Assembly: GCF_051175315.1 (NCBI RefSeq) | Contig: NZ_CP195100.1 | Span: 1,612,001-1,676,000, forward strand | DNA: 64,000 nucleotides | Source of the DNA: Tundrisphaera sp051175315 | Lineage (GTDB): Bacteria; Planctomycetota; Planctomycetia; Isosphaerales; Isosphaeraceae | Direction: 5' to 3' | Shown here: in pieces, positions 44,458-54,015 of the stretch | Layout: each line of letters opens with the position of its first letter | How positions within the stretch are numbered: the stretch's first letter is position 1 | The notes under the pieces: generated by a model | What the model was told of the DNA's origin: nothing | Seen by the model: only the letters and a program-made list of their open reading frames with translations | The model's database searches: none | Position numbers and translations under genes: made by a program

Positions 44458-44829
44458 ATGCCGGGTTCGACAAGACGCTTCGCGATCCTGGAACACCACC
44501 ACCAAGGAGTCCACTGGGACTTCCTGATCGAGGACGGGGACGCCCTGCGGACCTGGGCCATCGATGCCCCGATCGTCGCCGGCGCCGACCTCCCGGCGCG
44601 GGAACTCCCGCCCCATCGGCGGATCTACCTGAACTATGAAGGGCCGATCTCGGGCGATCGCGGGACGGTCCGGCGTTGGGATCGGGGGGAGTGCCTCGTC
44701 CTGGCCTGGGACGAGGGGCGCGTGGTCGTCGACCTGCGGGGCGATCAGCTGGTCGGCGTGGCCGACTTGCGGCGGGCCGAGGATCCGCCGAGCCGGGGCT
44801 GGCTGCTCCGCCTCGGGAAGGTGAGCTGA
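44458..44829 (+). CDS. LigD-type 3'-phosphoesterase domain protein
   Basis: A 123-residue protein consisting only of the phosphoesterase (DNA polymerase ligase N-terminal) domain. The motif HHHQGVHWDFLIE (residues 13-25) matches the metal-binding HxxxxxHYDFRLE of LigD. The usual ligase and polymerase domains are absent. In LigD this domain trims 3' ribonucleotides or phosphates at DNA ends; a separate end-trimming role is inferred here. Its 3' end overlaps the convergent membrane-protein gene by 85 bp. Confidence 0.8.
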   Translation: MPGSTRRFAILEHHHQGVHWDFLIEDGDALRTWAIDAPIVAGADLPARELPPHRRIYLNYEGPISGDRGTVRRWDRGECLVLAWDEGRVVVDLRGDQLVGVADLRRAEDPPSRGWLLRLGKVS

Positions 44830-45542
44830 AGCAGGCGGCGGCTGGGCAGTCGCGGGGCCGCCAGCTCCTTGCGGGGGCGATCCGACCGGCCCGACAGGCG
44901 GATCTGGCCCTGGCGGATCTTGAGCCGTTCGAGGATCACGTCGCTGCGGGCCTGCTCGGGCCGGAACCGGATCTGCGCGACGGGCAGGCCGTCTTCCTCG
45001 GACCAGGCGACGTCCAGGCCGTGGTCGAGGGCCTGGTCGGTCATCGGCTTGACGAAGCGATCGACCGAGATCGGGATCACGCCGGCGCGGACCTTCTCGA
45101 TGGTCAGGGCCAGGACGTTGTCCTCGGGGACCCGGGCCCGGGCCACGACCCAGATCACCGACCGGATCGGCCCCTGATCGAGCTGGAAGGCCAGGGTGAC
45201 CCGGTCGGACTCGAAGGCGATCCGGGGCTCGTGGACCTCCGGAGGGATCTGGTCGGCGAAGTAGGTGACCAGGTCCTCGGCGAGCCAGGCGTTGACCTCC
45301 TGGTCGCTGAAGACGGCCTCCCAGTTCAGCTCGTTGGCGATGTCGTTGCGAAGCTGGAGGCTGCTGGCGACGAAGTGCTTGGCCTTGGCCTCGCGCTGCT
45401 CGCGGGGCAGCTTGGCCATCCGCCGGTAGAAGGTGGGCTGGTGGGTCAACATCAGCCACCCCGCCAGCGGGACGGTCACCACGACGGCGACGATGGCCGC
45501 GATCAGGGACACCCGCCTCAAGCTCGGGCCGCGCATGGTCAT
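44745..45542 (-). CDS. Membrane-anchored protein of unknown function
   Basis: A 265-residue protein with one N-terminal transmembrane helix (VSLIAAIVAVVVTVPLAGWLML, residues 11-32 approximately) and a presumed extracytoplasmic domain. That domain has WEAVFSDQEVNAWLAEDL and a beta-rich part with RVTLAFQLDQG. The shape recalls planctomycete proteins of unknown function with an LURP/LolA-like beta domain, but I do not recognise a family. The C-terminal 40 residues, which overlap the LigD-type gene, are basic and low-complexity, so the true stop region may be dispensable. ATG codons at 45542 and 45536 are both possible starts. Confidence 0.66.
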   Translation of the reverse strand: MTMRGPSLRRVSLIAAIVAVVVTVPLAGWLMLTHQPTFYRRMAKLPREQREAKAKHFVASSLQLRNDIANELNWEAVFSDQEVNAWLAEDLVTYFADQIPPEVHEPRIAFESDRVTLAFQLDQGPIRSVIWVVARARVPEDNVLALTIEKVRAGVIPISVDRFVKPMTDQALDHGLDVAWSEEDGLPVAQIRFRPEQARSDVILERLKIRQGQIRLSGRSDRPRKELAAPRLPSRRLLQLTFPRRSSQPRLGGSSARRKSATPTS

Positions 45543-45713
45543 CCTGCCTTCCGGTGGGGACGGTGGGAATGAGGGCGCGTCCCGATGCCGTCGGGGGTCG
45601 CGTCCGGGCGGTGCGAGGCCGGGTCTCCGGGGGTGGTCGCCAAGGTCGGAGGATAAGGGGGACCGCCGGGCGCGTCAACCCGAAGAAACAGGCCCGGCGC
45701 CCGGCCCACCCGT

Positions 45714-45741
45714 TTGCTCGGCCGATCGGCTTTCGTATAGT
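45714..45741 (+). promoter_or_regulatory. Sigma-70-type promoter for the 45775-49201 operon
   Basis: TTGCTC (45714-45719), a 16-bp spacer and TATAGT (45736-45741) lie just before the three-gene ABC-exporter operon. The transcript would begin about 27 nt before the first ATG. Confidence 0.55.
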
Positions 45742-45774
45742 GGAACGACCCATCCTCGTCCGAGAGAACGTCCC

Positions 45775-46683
45775 ATGCCCTCGCGAATGGCCTGCGTCGC
45801 CATCCTGTCGTTCTGGGTGTATGCGGCGTTCGGCCTGTTCCGTCGGGATATCCTGCCCGACCTGATCATCACGCCCCCGCCCGACATGCGGTCGATCGCC
45901 AAGGCCGAGGCGAGCGCGGGGCCGACGCGGTGGGACATCATGGTGGCCGACGACGCCAACCTGAGGAACCTCCACTCGGTCGGCCAGGCCGTGACCGACT
46001 CCCGCCGCCGCGACGATGGCACGATCGAGCTGACCAGCGACATCCGGGTCGACTCGGCCCGCCTGCTCCGGGGCACGCCCCTGGCCTCGGCGCACGACGA
46101 GGCGGTCGACATCTCCAACTCGGCCGAGATCGACCAGTCGGGCAACCTCCTCAGCTTCCGGTCCACGGTCCGGCCGGCGGCCGGCGGCCTGGACCTGCGA
46201 AAGGCCCGCGACCGGGATCGGGAGCACGACTCGGAGAATCTCATCACCCTGGACGGCCGGGTCAACGGCAAGCAATTGTTCGTCGTCTGCCGGAGCCCGT
46301 ACCCGGTCCCCCTCCTGAACTGGAATCGGCCCTTCCCCTACGAGCCGAGGGGCATGGTCGAGAACTCCGTGGGGCCGATCGACCGGATGCCCGGCCTCCA
46401 GGTCGGCCAGCGCTGGGAGAGCCGGGTGGTGAGCCCGCTCACCGGCCGGGTCGAGATCGTCACCGTCGAGGTGGCCGGCAAGCATGCCATCCACTGGGGC
46501 AACAGCGTCATCACCACCCTGGAAGTCGTCCACCACCTGCCGCCCAACCTGACGGCGCGGACCTGGGTCCGCCCCGACGGCCTGGTCCTCCGCCAGGAGG
46601 TGCCGTTCCCGTTCGTCAAGCTGATCCTGGAACGCATCCCCGGGCCCGGCGACGGCACCCCGACCGAGAGCAAAGCTCCATGA
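45775..46683 (+). CDS. Membrane-anchored protein encoded with an ABC exporter
   Basis: A 302-residue protein with an N-terminal hydrophobic segment (MACVAILSFWVYAAFGLF), probably an uncleaved anchor, and a beta-rich extracytoplasmic domain. I recognise no family motif. The gene overlaps the following ATPase gene by 4 bp (ATGA), and the three genes 45775-49201 form one translationally coupled operon, so it probably serves as an accessory or substrate-related protein of the exporter. Confidence 0.7.
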   Translation: MPSRMACVAILSFWVYAAFGLFRRDILPDLIITPPPDMRSIAKAEASAGPTRWDIMVADDANLRNLHSVGQAVTDSRRRDDGTIELTSDIRVDSARLLRGTPLASAHDEAVDISNSAEIDQSGNLLSFRSTVRPAAGGLDLRKARDRDREHDSENLITLDGRVNGKQLFVVCRSPYPVPLLNWNRPFPYEPRGMVENSVGPIDRMPGLQVGQRWESRVVSPLTGRVEIVTVEVAGKHAIHWGNSVITTLEVVHHLPPNLTARTWVRPDGLVLRQEVPFPFVKLILERIPGPGDGTPTESKAP

Positions 46684-47447
46684 TCGAACTGCGGGGCGTG
46701 ACCAAGACCTTCGGGGCCCGCAAGGCCGTGGACCAACTCGACCTCGGCGTCCGGGCCGGCGAGCTGTTCGCCTTCCTCGGGCCCAACGGGGCGGGCAAGA
46801 CGACGACGATCAAGATGGTCTGCGGCCTCTTGCGGCCGACCTCGGGCGTGGTCCGGGTGGGGGGCTACCCGGCCGCCAGCCCCCAGGCCCGGCAGCTGAT
46901 CGCCTACGTCCCCGACCAGCCTTACCTGTACGAGAAGCTCACGGGCCGGGAGTTCCTCCGGTTCGTGGTCGAGATGTACGGGCTCGACCTCCGGGCCTCG
47001 ACCCGGAAGATCGGCGAGCTGATCGACGTGTTCGAGATGAACGACTACGTCGACGAGCTGAGCGAGAACTATTCCCACGGGATGAAGCAGCGGGTCGTCT
47101 TCGCCGCCGCCCTCGTGCACGAGCCCAAGGTGCTGATCGTCGACGAGCCCCTGGTCGGGCTCGACCCGCGCAGCGCCCGGATCGTCAAGGACCTGTTCGT
47201 GGCCCAGGCCCGCTCCGGGGTCGCGGTCCTGATGTCGACCCACCTCCTGTCGATCGCCGAGGAGCTGGCCGATTCGATCGGCATCGTCGACCACGGCCGG
47301 ATGCTGGCCCAGGGCACGCTGGCCGAACTCCGCGAGAAGGTCCAGCACCACGGCCCCCTGGAAGACCTGTTCCTCAAGGTGACCGGCGGCGACCGGCCGC
47401 TGCTCGATGGGACCCCGCTGGCTGGGGCCAGGGGCGTGGAATCGTGA
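46680..47447 (+). CDS. ABC exporter ATP-binding protein
   Basis: A 255-residue ATPase. Walker A is GPNGAGKTTT, the signature is SHGMKQR, Walker B is VLIVDEPLVGLD and the H-loop is STHLLS. The order and C-terminal tail match CcmA/NatA-type exporters. Its ATG overlaps the upstream stop, and its stop overlaps the permease start (GTGA). It energises the permease encoded next. Confidence 0.9.
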   Translation: MIELRGVTKTFGARKAVDQLDLGVRAGELFAFLGPNGAGKTTTIKMVCGLLRPTSGVVRVGGYPAASPQARQLIAYVPDQPYLYEKLTGREFLRFVVEMYGLDLRASTRKIGELIDVFEMNDYVDELSENYSHGMKQRVVFAAALVHEPKVLIVDEPLVGLDPRSARIVKDLFVAQARSGVAVLMSTHLLSIAEELADSIGIVDHGRMLAQGTLAELREKVQHHGPLEDLFLKVTGGDRPLLDGTPLAGARGVES

Positions 47448-49201
47448 ACGGCAACGGCATCCCCCCCACCATCGTCGAGCCTCGCCTGACCACCCCCGAG
47501 CAGGCCCGCTCGGCCTTCCGGAACCTGAGGTGGCGGCTCGCCAGCAACGGCGTCCGGTCGATCCTGGCCGGGTCGCGGCTCCGCGTCAGCATGATCGCCA
47601 TCTGCAGCGCGATCTTCTGGGCCGGGCTGTTCGGCTTCTTCTTCGAGGGATTCCAGTTCCTCAAGCAGTTCATCCCGAACCTGTCCGGGGAGCTGGTCGA
47701 GGTCATCTTCAGCATGTTCTTCCTGTCCCTGCTGATCATGCTGATCTTCTCGACAGGGATCATCCTCTACACCGGATTGTTCCAATCGCGAGAGGCGGCC
47801 TACCTGCTCACGACGCCCGCCTCGTCGGACCGGATCTTCGCCTACAAGTTCGCGGAATCGCTGGGCTATTCGAGCTGGGCGTTCCTCCTCCTGGGCAGCC
47901 CGATGATGGTCGCCTTCGGGATCGTCGAGGATGCGACCTGGCAATTCTATGCGATCTTCCCGATCTTCTTCGCCGCGTTCGTGCTGATCCCGGGGAGCCT
48001 GGGGGCGATCGCCTGCATCCTCGTGGCGGCGTTCTTCCCCCGACGCCGGAAGACGATCATCGGCCTCGGCGCCGGGGCCGTGGCGTTGTTGCTGGTGGTG
48101 TTCCTCGTCCGCGTCTGGCGGATGAGCGGCGACCCGTTCAGCTCGGACTGGATCGACGGCCTGTTCGGCCGGCTCGAATTCAGCCGCCACCCGCTCTGGC
48201 CGAGCCGATGGATCTCGGCGGGGCTGGTCGCGTCGGTCCGGGGCGACTGGGCCGACGCCCGGTTCTACCTGACGGTCATCGCGGCCCATGCCGGCCTGGC
48301 CTACCTGATCGCCGCGGCGACCGCCCGCGACCTGTACCGGCTCGGCTATGGCCGGGTCCAGGGGGGGCGATCCTCGCGGCGTCGGCACGGCCTGTACGGC
48401 CTGGATGCGGCCTTCCACCGGGTGTTCTTCTTCCTGCCCAGCCCGATCCGGCTTTTGATCCTCAAGGATTTGCGGACCTTCCGACGCGACCCGGCGCAGT
48501 GGTCGCAGTTCCTGATCTTCTTCGGGCTCCTGGCGTTCTACTTCATCAACATCCGCCGCCTGAGCTACGACGTCCAGAAGCCGTACTGGCGGAACCTGAT
48601 CAGCTTCCTGAACCTCTCGGTGACGGCGCTGATCCTCTCGACGTTCACCAGCCGGTTCATCTTCCCTCTGATGTCTCTGGAGGGCCGGAACTTCTGGGTG
48701 CTCGGGCTCCTGCCGCTGAAAAGGGCCTCGATCCTCTGGGGCAAGTTCGCGTTCTCGGCGGGGATCTCGCTGGTCGCCACCGAGGTCCTGGTGATCCTGA
48801 GCGACCTGATGCTCCGGATGGGGCCGGCGATGATTTTGCTTCACGTCGGGATGGTGGCGGTGCTCTGCCTGGGGCTTTCCGGGATCAGCGTCGGGCTGGG
48901 GGCGCGGCTGGCCAACCTCAAGGAGGTGGACCCGTCGAAGATCGCCGCCGGGTTCGGGGGGACGCTGAACCTGCTGGTGAGCCTGGCATTCATCGTCGCG
49001 ATCGTGACCTCGCTGGCGGTGCCGTGCCACTTCTACTTCGCCGGCGCCGACGCCCCGGACCTGGTCGGCACGACCCTGTCCGAGCCCCAGTTCCGGTTCT
49101 GGATGACCATCGCCATCCTGGTCAGCCTGATCGTCGGGGTGGTGGGCACGGTGCTGCCGCTGCGGATCGGGATCAGGGCGTTTCAGGAGATGGAACTCTG
49201 A
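47444..49201 (+). CDS. ABC exporter permease, large
   Basis: A 585-residue integral membrane protein with about twelve predicted helices in two blocks. The first block is residues 45-330; the second begins near residue 385 (FFGLLAFYFINIRRL) and runs to the C terminus. A conserved-looking segment LLILKDLRTFRRDPAQW precedes the second block, as in the putative ABC exporter family (PF16962-like). The start is GTG 47444. The substrate is unknown. The 3' end overlaps the convergent VanZ gene by 29 bp. Confidence 0.82.
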   Translation: MNGNGIPPTIVEPRLTTPEQARSAFRNLRWRLASNGVRSILAGSRLRVSMIAICSAIFWAGLFGFFFEGFQFLKQFIPNLSGELVEVIFSMFFLSLLIMLIFSTGIILYTGLFQSREAAYLLTTPASSDRIFAYKFAESLGYSSWAFLLLGSPMMVAFGIVEDATWQFYAIFPIFFAAFVLIPGSLGAIACILVAAFFPRRRKTIIGLGAGAVALLLVVFLVRVWRMSGDPFSSDWIDGLFGRLEFSRHPLWPSRWISAGLVASVRGDWADARFYLTVIAAHAGLAYLIAAATARDLYRLGYGRVQGGRSSRRRHGLYGLDAAFHRVFFFLPSPIRLLILKDLRTFRRDPAQWSQFLIFFGLLAFYFINIRRLSYDVQKPYWRNLISFLNLSVTALILSTFTSRFIFPLMSLEGRNFWVLGLLPLKRASILWGKFAFSAGISLVATEVLVILSDLMLRMGPAMILLHVGMVAVLCLGLSGISVGLGARLANLKEVDPSKIAAGFGGTLNLLVSLAFIVAIVTSLAVPCHFYFAGADAPDLVGTTLSEPQFRFWMTIAILVSLIVGVVGTVLPLRIGIRAFQEMEL

Positions 49202-49565
49202 CGCCGGGCCGGGCGAAGGCATAGGTCGCCAGCCCGACGATCACCCCGGTCATGTCGGCGGCCAGGTCGTCCAGCCCGGCGTCGCGGTGGACGAACGGCA
49301 TCATCTGCCCCAGTTCGCTGAGGATCGCCAGCCCCAGCCCGAGCAGAAAGATCCCACGATACCGGGGGGGCCCCGGCTTCCGGCCGGCGTACATGCCCAA
49401 CCAGCCCAGGACCGCGAACATCCCGAAATGGACGACCTTGTCCAGGTGGGGGAGGTGCAGGCCGGTGCCGGCCCCTTCCTGGATCGGCATCATCGATTTC
49501 GGATACCAGCACAGCCCCAATATGATAACGACCCAGGAAAGCAGCATGACAGGGCGTGGGGACAT
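49173..49565 (-). CDS. VanZ-like membrane protein
   Basis: A 130-residue protein with four transmembrane helices. The VanZ-family signatures are present: HLDKVVHFGMFAVLG in the second helix region, a Glu in ILSELGQ and the RDAGLDDLAADMTG motif. VanZ-like proteins influence envelope or glycopeptide phenotypes, and the biochemical role is unclear. The start ATG 49565 fits the first helix. Confidence 0.84.
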   Translation of the reverse strand: MSPRPVMLLSWVVIILGLCWYPKSMMPIQEGAGTGLHLPHLDKVVHFGMFAVLGWLGMYAGRKPGPPRYRGIFLLGLGLAILSELGQMMPFVHRDAGLDDLAADMTGVIVGLATYAFARPGVRVPSPETP

Positions 49566-49705
49566 CGCGAGGTGGCTCCACCGGGGTTCCGGATCGGGCG
49601 TCCCGGCCGCGCCGGCCGCCGGATCGGGGCGTCGGATGTCCGGCGAGCGGGGTGCCCGCCTGGCCGGCCCACTCTAACCGATCGCGGGCCGGGCCGGCAC
49701 CCGGA

Positions 49706-50212
49706 TCACCCCGGGGCGCCCGCCTGACGCACCGCCTCGAACAGCCCGATGGCGACGGCCGTCCCCAGGTTGAGGCTGCGTGCCTCGGGGCGGATCGGGA
49801 TGCGCACGGACTGGTCGCCCTGGGTCGCGAGCCAGGACGACGCCAGGCCCCGGCTCTCCGGGCCGAAGACCAGCCCGTCGCCGGGCCGGTAGGCGGCTTC
49901 GGTGAAGCTCCGCCGGGTCTTGGTGGTGAACGACCAGAGGCGGCCGTCCCCCAGGGCCTCGACCACCTCGTCCATGTGGTCGACGACCCGATAGGTCAGG
50001 TGGGGCCAGTAATCGAGCCCGGCGCGGCGGATGTGGCGATCGGTGAGGTGGAAGCCGAGCGGGCGGACCATCCAGAGGATGGCCCCCGCCGCGACGCAGG
50101 TCCGCCCGATGGCGCCGACGTTGCCGGCGATCTCGGGCTCCACCAGGATCACATGAAACGCGCCGGCCGCCGACGCATCGCCGGCCCGCGCGATCTCCGG
50201 TTCTTCGCTCAT
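49706..50212 (-). CDS. trmL: tRNA (cytidine(34)-2'-O)-methyltransferase
   Basis: A 168-residue SPOUT-class methyltransferase of the TrmL/YibK type, acting on the wobble base of tRNA-Leu isoacceptors. Motifs are VEPEIAGNVGAIGRTC (motif 1), VFGPESRGL (motif 2) and the trefoil-knot SLNLGTAVAI (motif 3). The N-terminal 18 residues are extra. Its ATG overlaps the stop of the upstream secreted-protein gene (TGATG), so the two are co-translated. Confidence 0.9.
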   Translation of the reverse strand: MSEEPEIARAGDASAAGAFHVILVEPEIAGNVGAIGRTCVAAGAILWMVRPLGFHLTDRHIRRAGLDYWPHLTYRVVDHMDEVVEALGDGRLWSFTTKTRRSFTEAAYRPGDGLVFGPESRGLASSWLATQGDQSVRIPIRPEARSLNLGTAVAIGLFEAVRQAGAPG

Positions 50213-52383
50213 CAGCGGTCCGAGGCCCGCCCGCGGGGGGAGACGCCGCCCGTCCCCGGGGCGGGGACGTTGGGATCCGGCTGCGGCCCGCCGGGCACGA
50301 ACCCGGGCAAGGCCCCGCCCCGGGCGGCGGGATTGGCCAGCACCGCGGCCGCGGGGGCGTAGGACAGCCCGGAGATGTCCGGGAAGGCCACCCGGGAGAT
50401 CAGGCGCACCTCGTCCGATTCGACCTCGACCCGGGTGATCGAGGGGAAGAGCATCCCCTTGACCGTATCGGCCGACGGCAGCTTGCCCGGCGCGACCTGG
50501 ATCACGATCGCCGCCGGAGCCGCCGGCGGGGTGGATCCCGGGGCTCCGGACGCCCCGGGGGGCGTGGCCTCGGCCTCGGCGGGGGGGATGGCCGGGGCGT
50601 CGCCGGTCGGTGCGCCGGGGGCCGTCCCCGGGGCCGCCGGGGCCCCCGCGGGCTTCGGCCGGAAGATCGGCGAGTTCGCCAGGATCTGGACCTTCGCGGG
50701 CAGGCTCGCCAGGGTCGTCGCGATCCCCGCGCGGTCGTCGCCGACCTGGAGGAACTTCAGCTTCGCCGACATCGACCCGAAGGCCGCGGCCAGGTCGGCC
50801 GGGGGCGTCCATGTGGTCTTGGGTTCCAGGGCGTCGCGGGCGGCCTCCGAACTCATCGCGATGACCACGTGCTTGTCCCCGACCCGGATCGACGGCCGGA
50901 GCGACGGCGGGAAGGTCTTCGAGAGCTCGGGCGGGACGGCGAAGATGTAGGTCTTGGGCGAGCCCGGGCTGAGGCGGAACTCGGGCGAGGGGATCGCCAG
51001 GGCCCGGCCTCGCGGCGCCTCGGCACCGGCGGCGGGCGGCTCCGGCGGCTTGGGCGGGACGGCGGCGGCCTTGATCTCCCGATTCACGATGATCATCAAC
51101 TCGTCGAGCGACCGGCCGAAGGCGACCGGGTCATCGACCTCGAAGATCGCCACGCCCCGGGGAACCTGGGTCATGCCCATCATCCCCAGCACGGCGCCGA
51201 GGGGCGGCGGGGCGGGGGGGTCCGAGGCCCGGACGGGCAGGGCATAGAAGGCCATCTTCGGGCCGAGCCGGCCCAGGATGTCGTCGCGGAGCTTGAGCTT
51301 CCCCTTGCCCTGGATCGAGTCGAGCGCCGCGTTGATCCGCCCGGCCGCGTCGGGCGAGGCCGAGCCGGCCGCCGCGAGGACCTGATCGAAGGCGGCTTTC
51401 GTATCGACCGACGCCACGGTGAAGCCGGTCACGTTGTCGGGCAGGGGGGGGAGAGACGCCTTATTGAAGGTCGCCCCCTCCGCGAACCCGAGCATCCCCC
51501 GGCGGGGCGACGGCGTCGCCACCCGGAACACGGTCTGGAGGGCGTCGTCCTGGAAGCCCCAGCGGACATCGATCCGGGTCGCTTCGTCGAGCCCGAGCTG
51601 GGGATTCTTCTTGAAGCCGGTGGACTTGGGGTTGATGAAGGCCGCGGCGACCGGCTCGAAGCCGTTCTCCGGGGTCATCAGCCCGGCGCGGAGGGGGTGG
51701 TCGATGGCGTTCGGCGTCTTGCCGTCGAGGGTATCCAGGATCAGGTCGGTCGCTTCCAGCGTTGGGAAGACCAGGACCACGTCCTCTTTTTTGGTCTCCT
51801 CGACCCACCACGAGTAGGTGTTGCCCGTGGGCAAGGCGCGGGCCATACCGGGGTCGAGGGTGCCGCTCATGACCTTGTGGCCCTGGCGGACGACCGCCTT
51901 GGCCTTGGTCTCCGGGGCGTCCAGGCTGGACAGGGCATACGCCAGCGCCGGGCGGACATCGCGATTGGAGAAGGCCTTGCGGATGACCACCACGATGTGG
52001 AACGGCTGATCGGTCTCCATCTTGCCGCCGGCCGCCACGACGAATCCGGCGCGGAGGGCATGCTCCACCAACGCCAGGTTCCGGCCGCCGCCCGGGACCT
52101 TGAGCTTGTCGAGGAGCTGGGTGAGCACGTCCCGGATCATCCCGCCGGCGGAGGTCGCGTTGAGGATCTTGTAAGCGGCGGTCCGCTGCCAGGCGGCGTC
52201 GTGGGCGTCGAGGCCGTCGAACTCCAGATAAAGGACGGTGTCATCCTTGGGGACGAACCGTGCCAACGAGTTCGCGTCCGCTCCCGGTGAGGGGGCCTGG
52301 CCGCGAGCCGGCAGGGCCGCGATCAGGGCCAGCCCGAGGGCCAGGCCGAGGGATGGGGAGAGTCGATGGGAGATGCGTCGCAC
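50212..52383 (-). CDS. Large exported protein, planctomycete type, unknown function
   Basis: A 723-residue protein starting at GTG 52383, which is preceded by AAAGGAT and opens a clear signal peptide (SPSLGLALGLALIAALPARG). The body begins FVPKDDTVLYLEFDGLDAH and is a soluble mix of helix and strand. A Pro/Ala/Gly-rich linker lies near residues 620-665 and a Pro-rich tail at the end. It resembles planctomycete secreted proteins of unknown function (DUF3352-like layout), without a recognisable catalytic motif. The frame is open further upstream but that part overlaps the divergent rsgA leader. Confidence 0.75.
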   Translation of the reverse strand: MRRISHRLSPSLGLALGLALIAALPARGQAPSPGADANSLARFVPKDDTVLYLEFDGLDAHDAAWQRTAAYKILNATSAGGMIRDVLTQLLDKLKVPGGGRNLALVEHALRAGFVVAAGGKMETDQPFHIVVVIRKAFSNRDVRPALAYALSSLDAPETKAKAVVRQGHKVMSGTLDPGMARALPTGNTYSWWVEETKKEDVVLVFPTLEATDLILDTLDGKTPNAIDHPLRAGLMTPENGFEPVAAAFINPKSTGFKKNPQLGLDEATRIDVRWGFQDDALQTVFRVATPSPRRGMLGFAEGATFNKASLPPLPDNVTGFTVASVDTKAAFDQVLAAAGSASPDAAGRINAALDSIQGKGKLKLRDDILGRLGPKMAFYALPVRASDPPAPPPLGAVLGMMGMTQVPRGVAIFEVDDPVAFGRSLDELMIIVNREIKAAAVPPKPPEPPAAGAEAPRGRALAIPSPEFRLSPGSPKTYIFAVPPELSKTFPPSLRPSIRVGDKHVVIAMSSEAARDALEPKTTWTPPADLAAAFGSMSAKLKFLQVGDDRAGIATTLASLPAKVQILANSPIFRPKPAGAPAAPGTAPGAPTGDAPAIPPAEAEATPPGASGAPGSTPPAAPAAIVIQVAPGKLPSADTVKGMLFPSITRVEVESDEVRLISRVAFPDISGLSYAPAAAVLANPAARGGALPGFVPGGPQPDPNVPAPGTGGVSPRGRASDR

Positions 52384-52589
52384 GATGGCGATCCTTTCGA
52401 GGCTCGCTGGTCCGATCGGCCGGGTCGTGGCGCGGCGCCGGACGAGCCCCGCCCACCCGCATGGTAAGTCGGCCCCCGCCCCGCGCCAACACGCCGGAGG
52501 CCGATTTTGGGCAAGGCTTTGACACGGCCGTTCGCCGAGACATAGCCTGGAGACGATATCGAGTCGAACGAAAGGGTCGGGGGTCTTCC

Positions 52590-53732
52590 GTGGCAAAGAA
52601 GAAGAAAGTCCGGGTGGCGTTCAACAAGAACCGCCAGAAGCGGACCCGGGCCAACAACCTGACCCGCGATTTCGGCGAGGGGGAGCGGGGCAACGCGCTG
52701 GCCGACACCGCGTCGGCCGAGCGGGTCCGCGCCAAGGGGGAGCTGTCGCGGCACCGGACCGTGATCCACGAGGTCGCCGAGGGGGAGGACGAGTCGGCCT
52801 CCCCGCGGCTGGCCGTCGACCTGTCCTCTTGCCTGCCGGGCCGGGTCGTCCGGATCCACGGGCTGGTCTCGGTCGTCCAGGGGGACGACGGACGGGAGGT
52901 CCGGTGCAACGTCCGCCGGATCCTCAAGACCCTGGCCATCGACGGCCGCAACGTGGTCGCCGTCGGCGATCGGGTCTGGTATCGCCCCAGCGGCGATGAA
53001 GGGCTGATCGAGCGGGTCGAGCCCCGGTCCGGGATGATCACCCGCGGCTACCGCCGCCGCGAGCACGTGATCGTCTCCAACGTCGACCAGCTCCTGATCG
53101 TCTCGGCCCTGTCCGAACCCGGCCTGAAACTCCCGCTGGTCGACCGCTACCTGATCTCGGCGGAGAAGGGGGGCGTCCGGCCGATCATCCTGCTCAACAA
53201 GTCGGACCTGGTCGACCTGGCCGATTACCAGTGGATCATCGGCCTCTACACCCAGCTGGGCTACGAGACCCTGGCCACCTCGGCCGCCAACGGCACCGGG
53301 CTGGCGCGGCTCCGGGAATTGCTCAAGCAGGGGGCCACGGCGTTCTCGGGGCAGAGCGGCGTCGGCAAGAGTTCGCTGCTCAACGCCATCCAGCCCGGGC
53401 TCAACCTCCGCGTCCGCGAGGTGGCCGACTGGACCGGCAAGGGGAAGCACACGACCACCGCCGCCGAGCTGATCCGCCTGGAGTCGGGCGGGTTCGTCGT
53501 GGATACCCCGGGGCTCCGCCAGTTCGAACTCTGGGACGTGGACCCGGCCGAGGTCGAGGCCCATTTCGTCGAGTTCCGCCCCTACATCCCGTCGTGCAAG
53601 TTCCCCGACTGCACCCACACCCACGAGTCCGAATGCTCGGTGAAGGAGGCCGTGCACTGGGGGCAGATCCACCTGGGCCGCTACGAGAGCTACCTCAAGC
53701 TGTTCGCCCAGCAGCCCTTCGAGGAGGGCTGA
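52590..53732 (+). CDS. rsgA: Ribosome small-subunit-dependent GTPase RsgA
   Basis: A 380-residue circularly permuted GTPase that acts late in 30S maturation. A basic N-terminal extension (AKKKKVRVAFNKNRQKRTR) and an OB-fold domain are followed by G4 (LNKSDL), then G1 (GQSGVGKSS) and G3 (DTPG), the permuted order. The C-terminal zinc knuckle is CKFPDCTHTHESEC. The long N-terminal extension of about 75 residues is unusual and probably binds rRNA. The start is GTG 52590 (VAKKKK). It is divergent from the secreted-protein gene. Confidence 0.94.
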   Translation: MAKKKKVRVAFNKNRQKRTRANNLTRDFGEGERGNALADTASAERVRAKGELSRHRTVIHEVAEGEDESASPRLAVDLSSCLPGRVVRIHGLVSVVQGDDGREVRCNVRRILKTLAIDGRNVVAVGDRVWYRPSGDEGLIERVEPRSGMITRGYRRREHVIVSNVDQLLIVSALSEPGLKLPLVDRYLISAEKGGVRPIILLNKSDLVDLADYQWIIGLYTQLGYETLATSAANGTGLARLRELLKQGATAFSGQSGVGKSSLLNAIQPGLNLRVREVADWTGKGKHTTTAAELIRLESGGFVVDTPGLRQFELWDVDPAEVEAHFVEFRPYIPSCKFPDCTHTHESECSVKEAVHWGQIHLGRYESYLKLFAQQPFEEG

Positions 53733-54015
53733 CCGGGCCGGGGACGATGGAGCACCCCGGGGCGCGGCGTCGTCGCACGCGGCAAACCGGGGCAGCCCGC
53801 GTCGGCTCGCGAGTCATAGCAGGGAGATGGATGACCCTGGGATCGGCGGCCCCGGCAAGGGGGCGCACATCGTTTCGACGCAGGGATCAAGGCTCGTCGA
53901 AGCCGCGGTTGATTTTCTGATCAACCGAGGCTGAGAAGCTCCGCCCGTTGGGGGGATGATTGGAGCTTTGCGATATGAGCGGGTCTGAGAGTTCAGACGG
54001 GGAAGGGGAAGGCAG

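Noticed and set aside
53983..53998. A 6-bp hairpin (GTCTGA/TCAGAC) downstream of tRNA-His
   Set aside because: Short stem and no T tract in the tRNA direction, so it is not convincing as a terminator.
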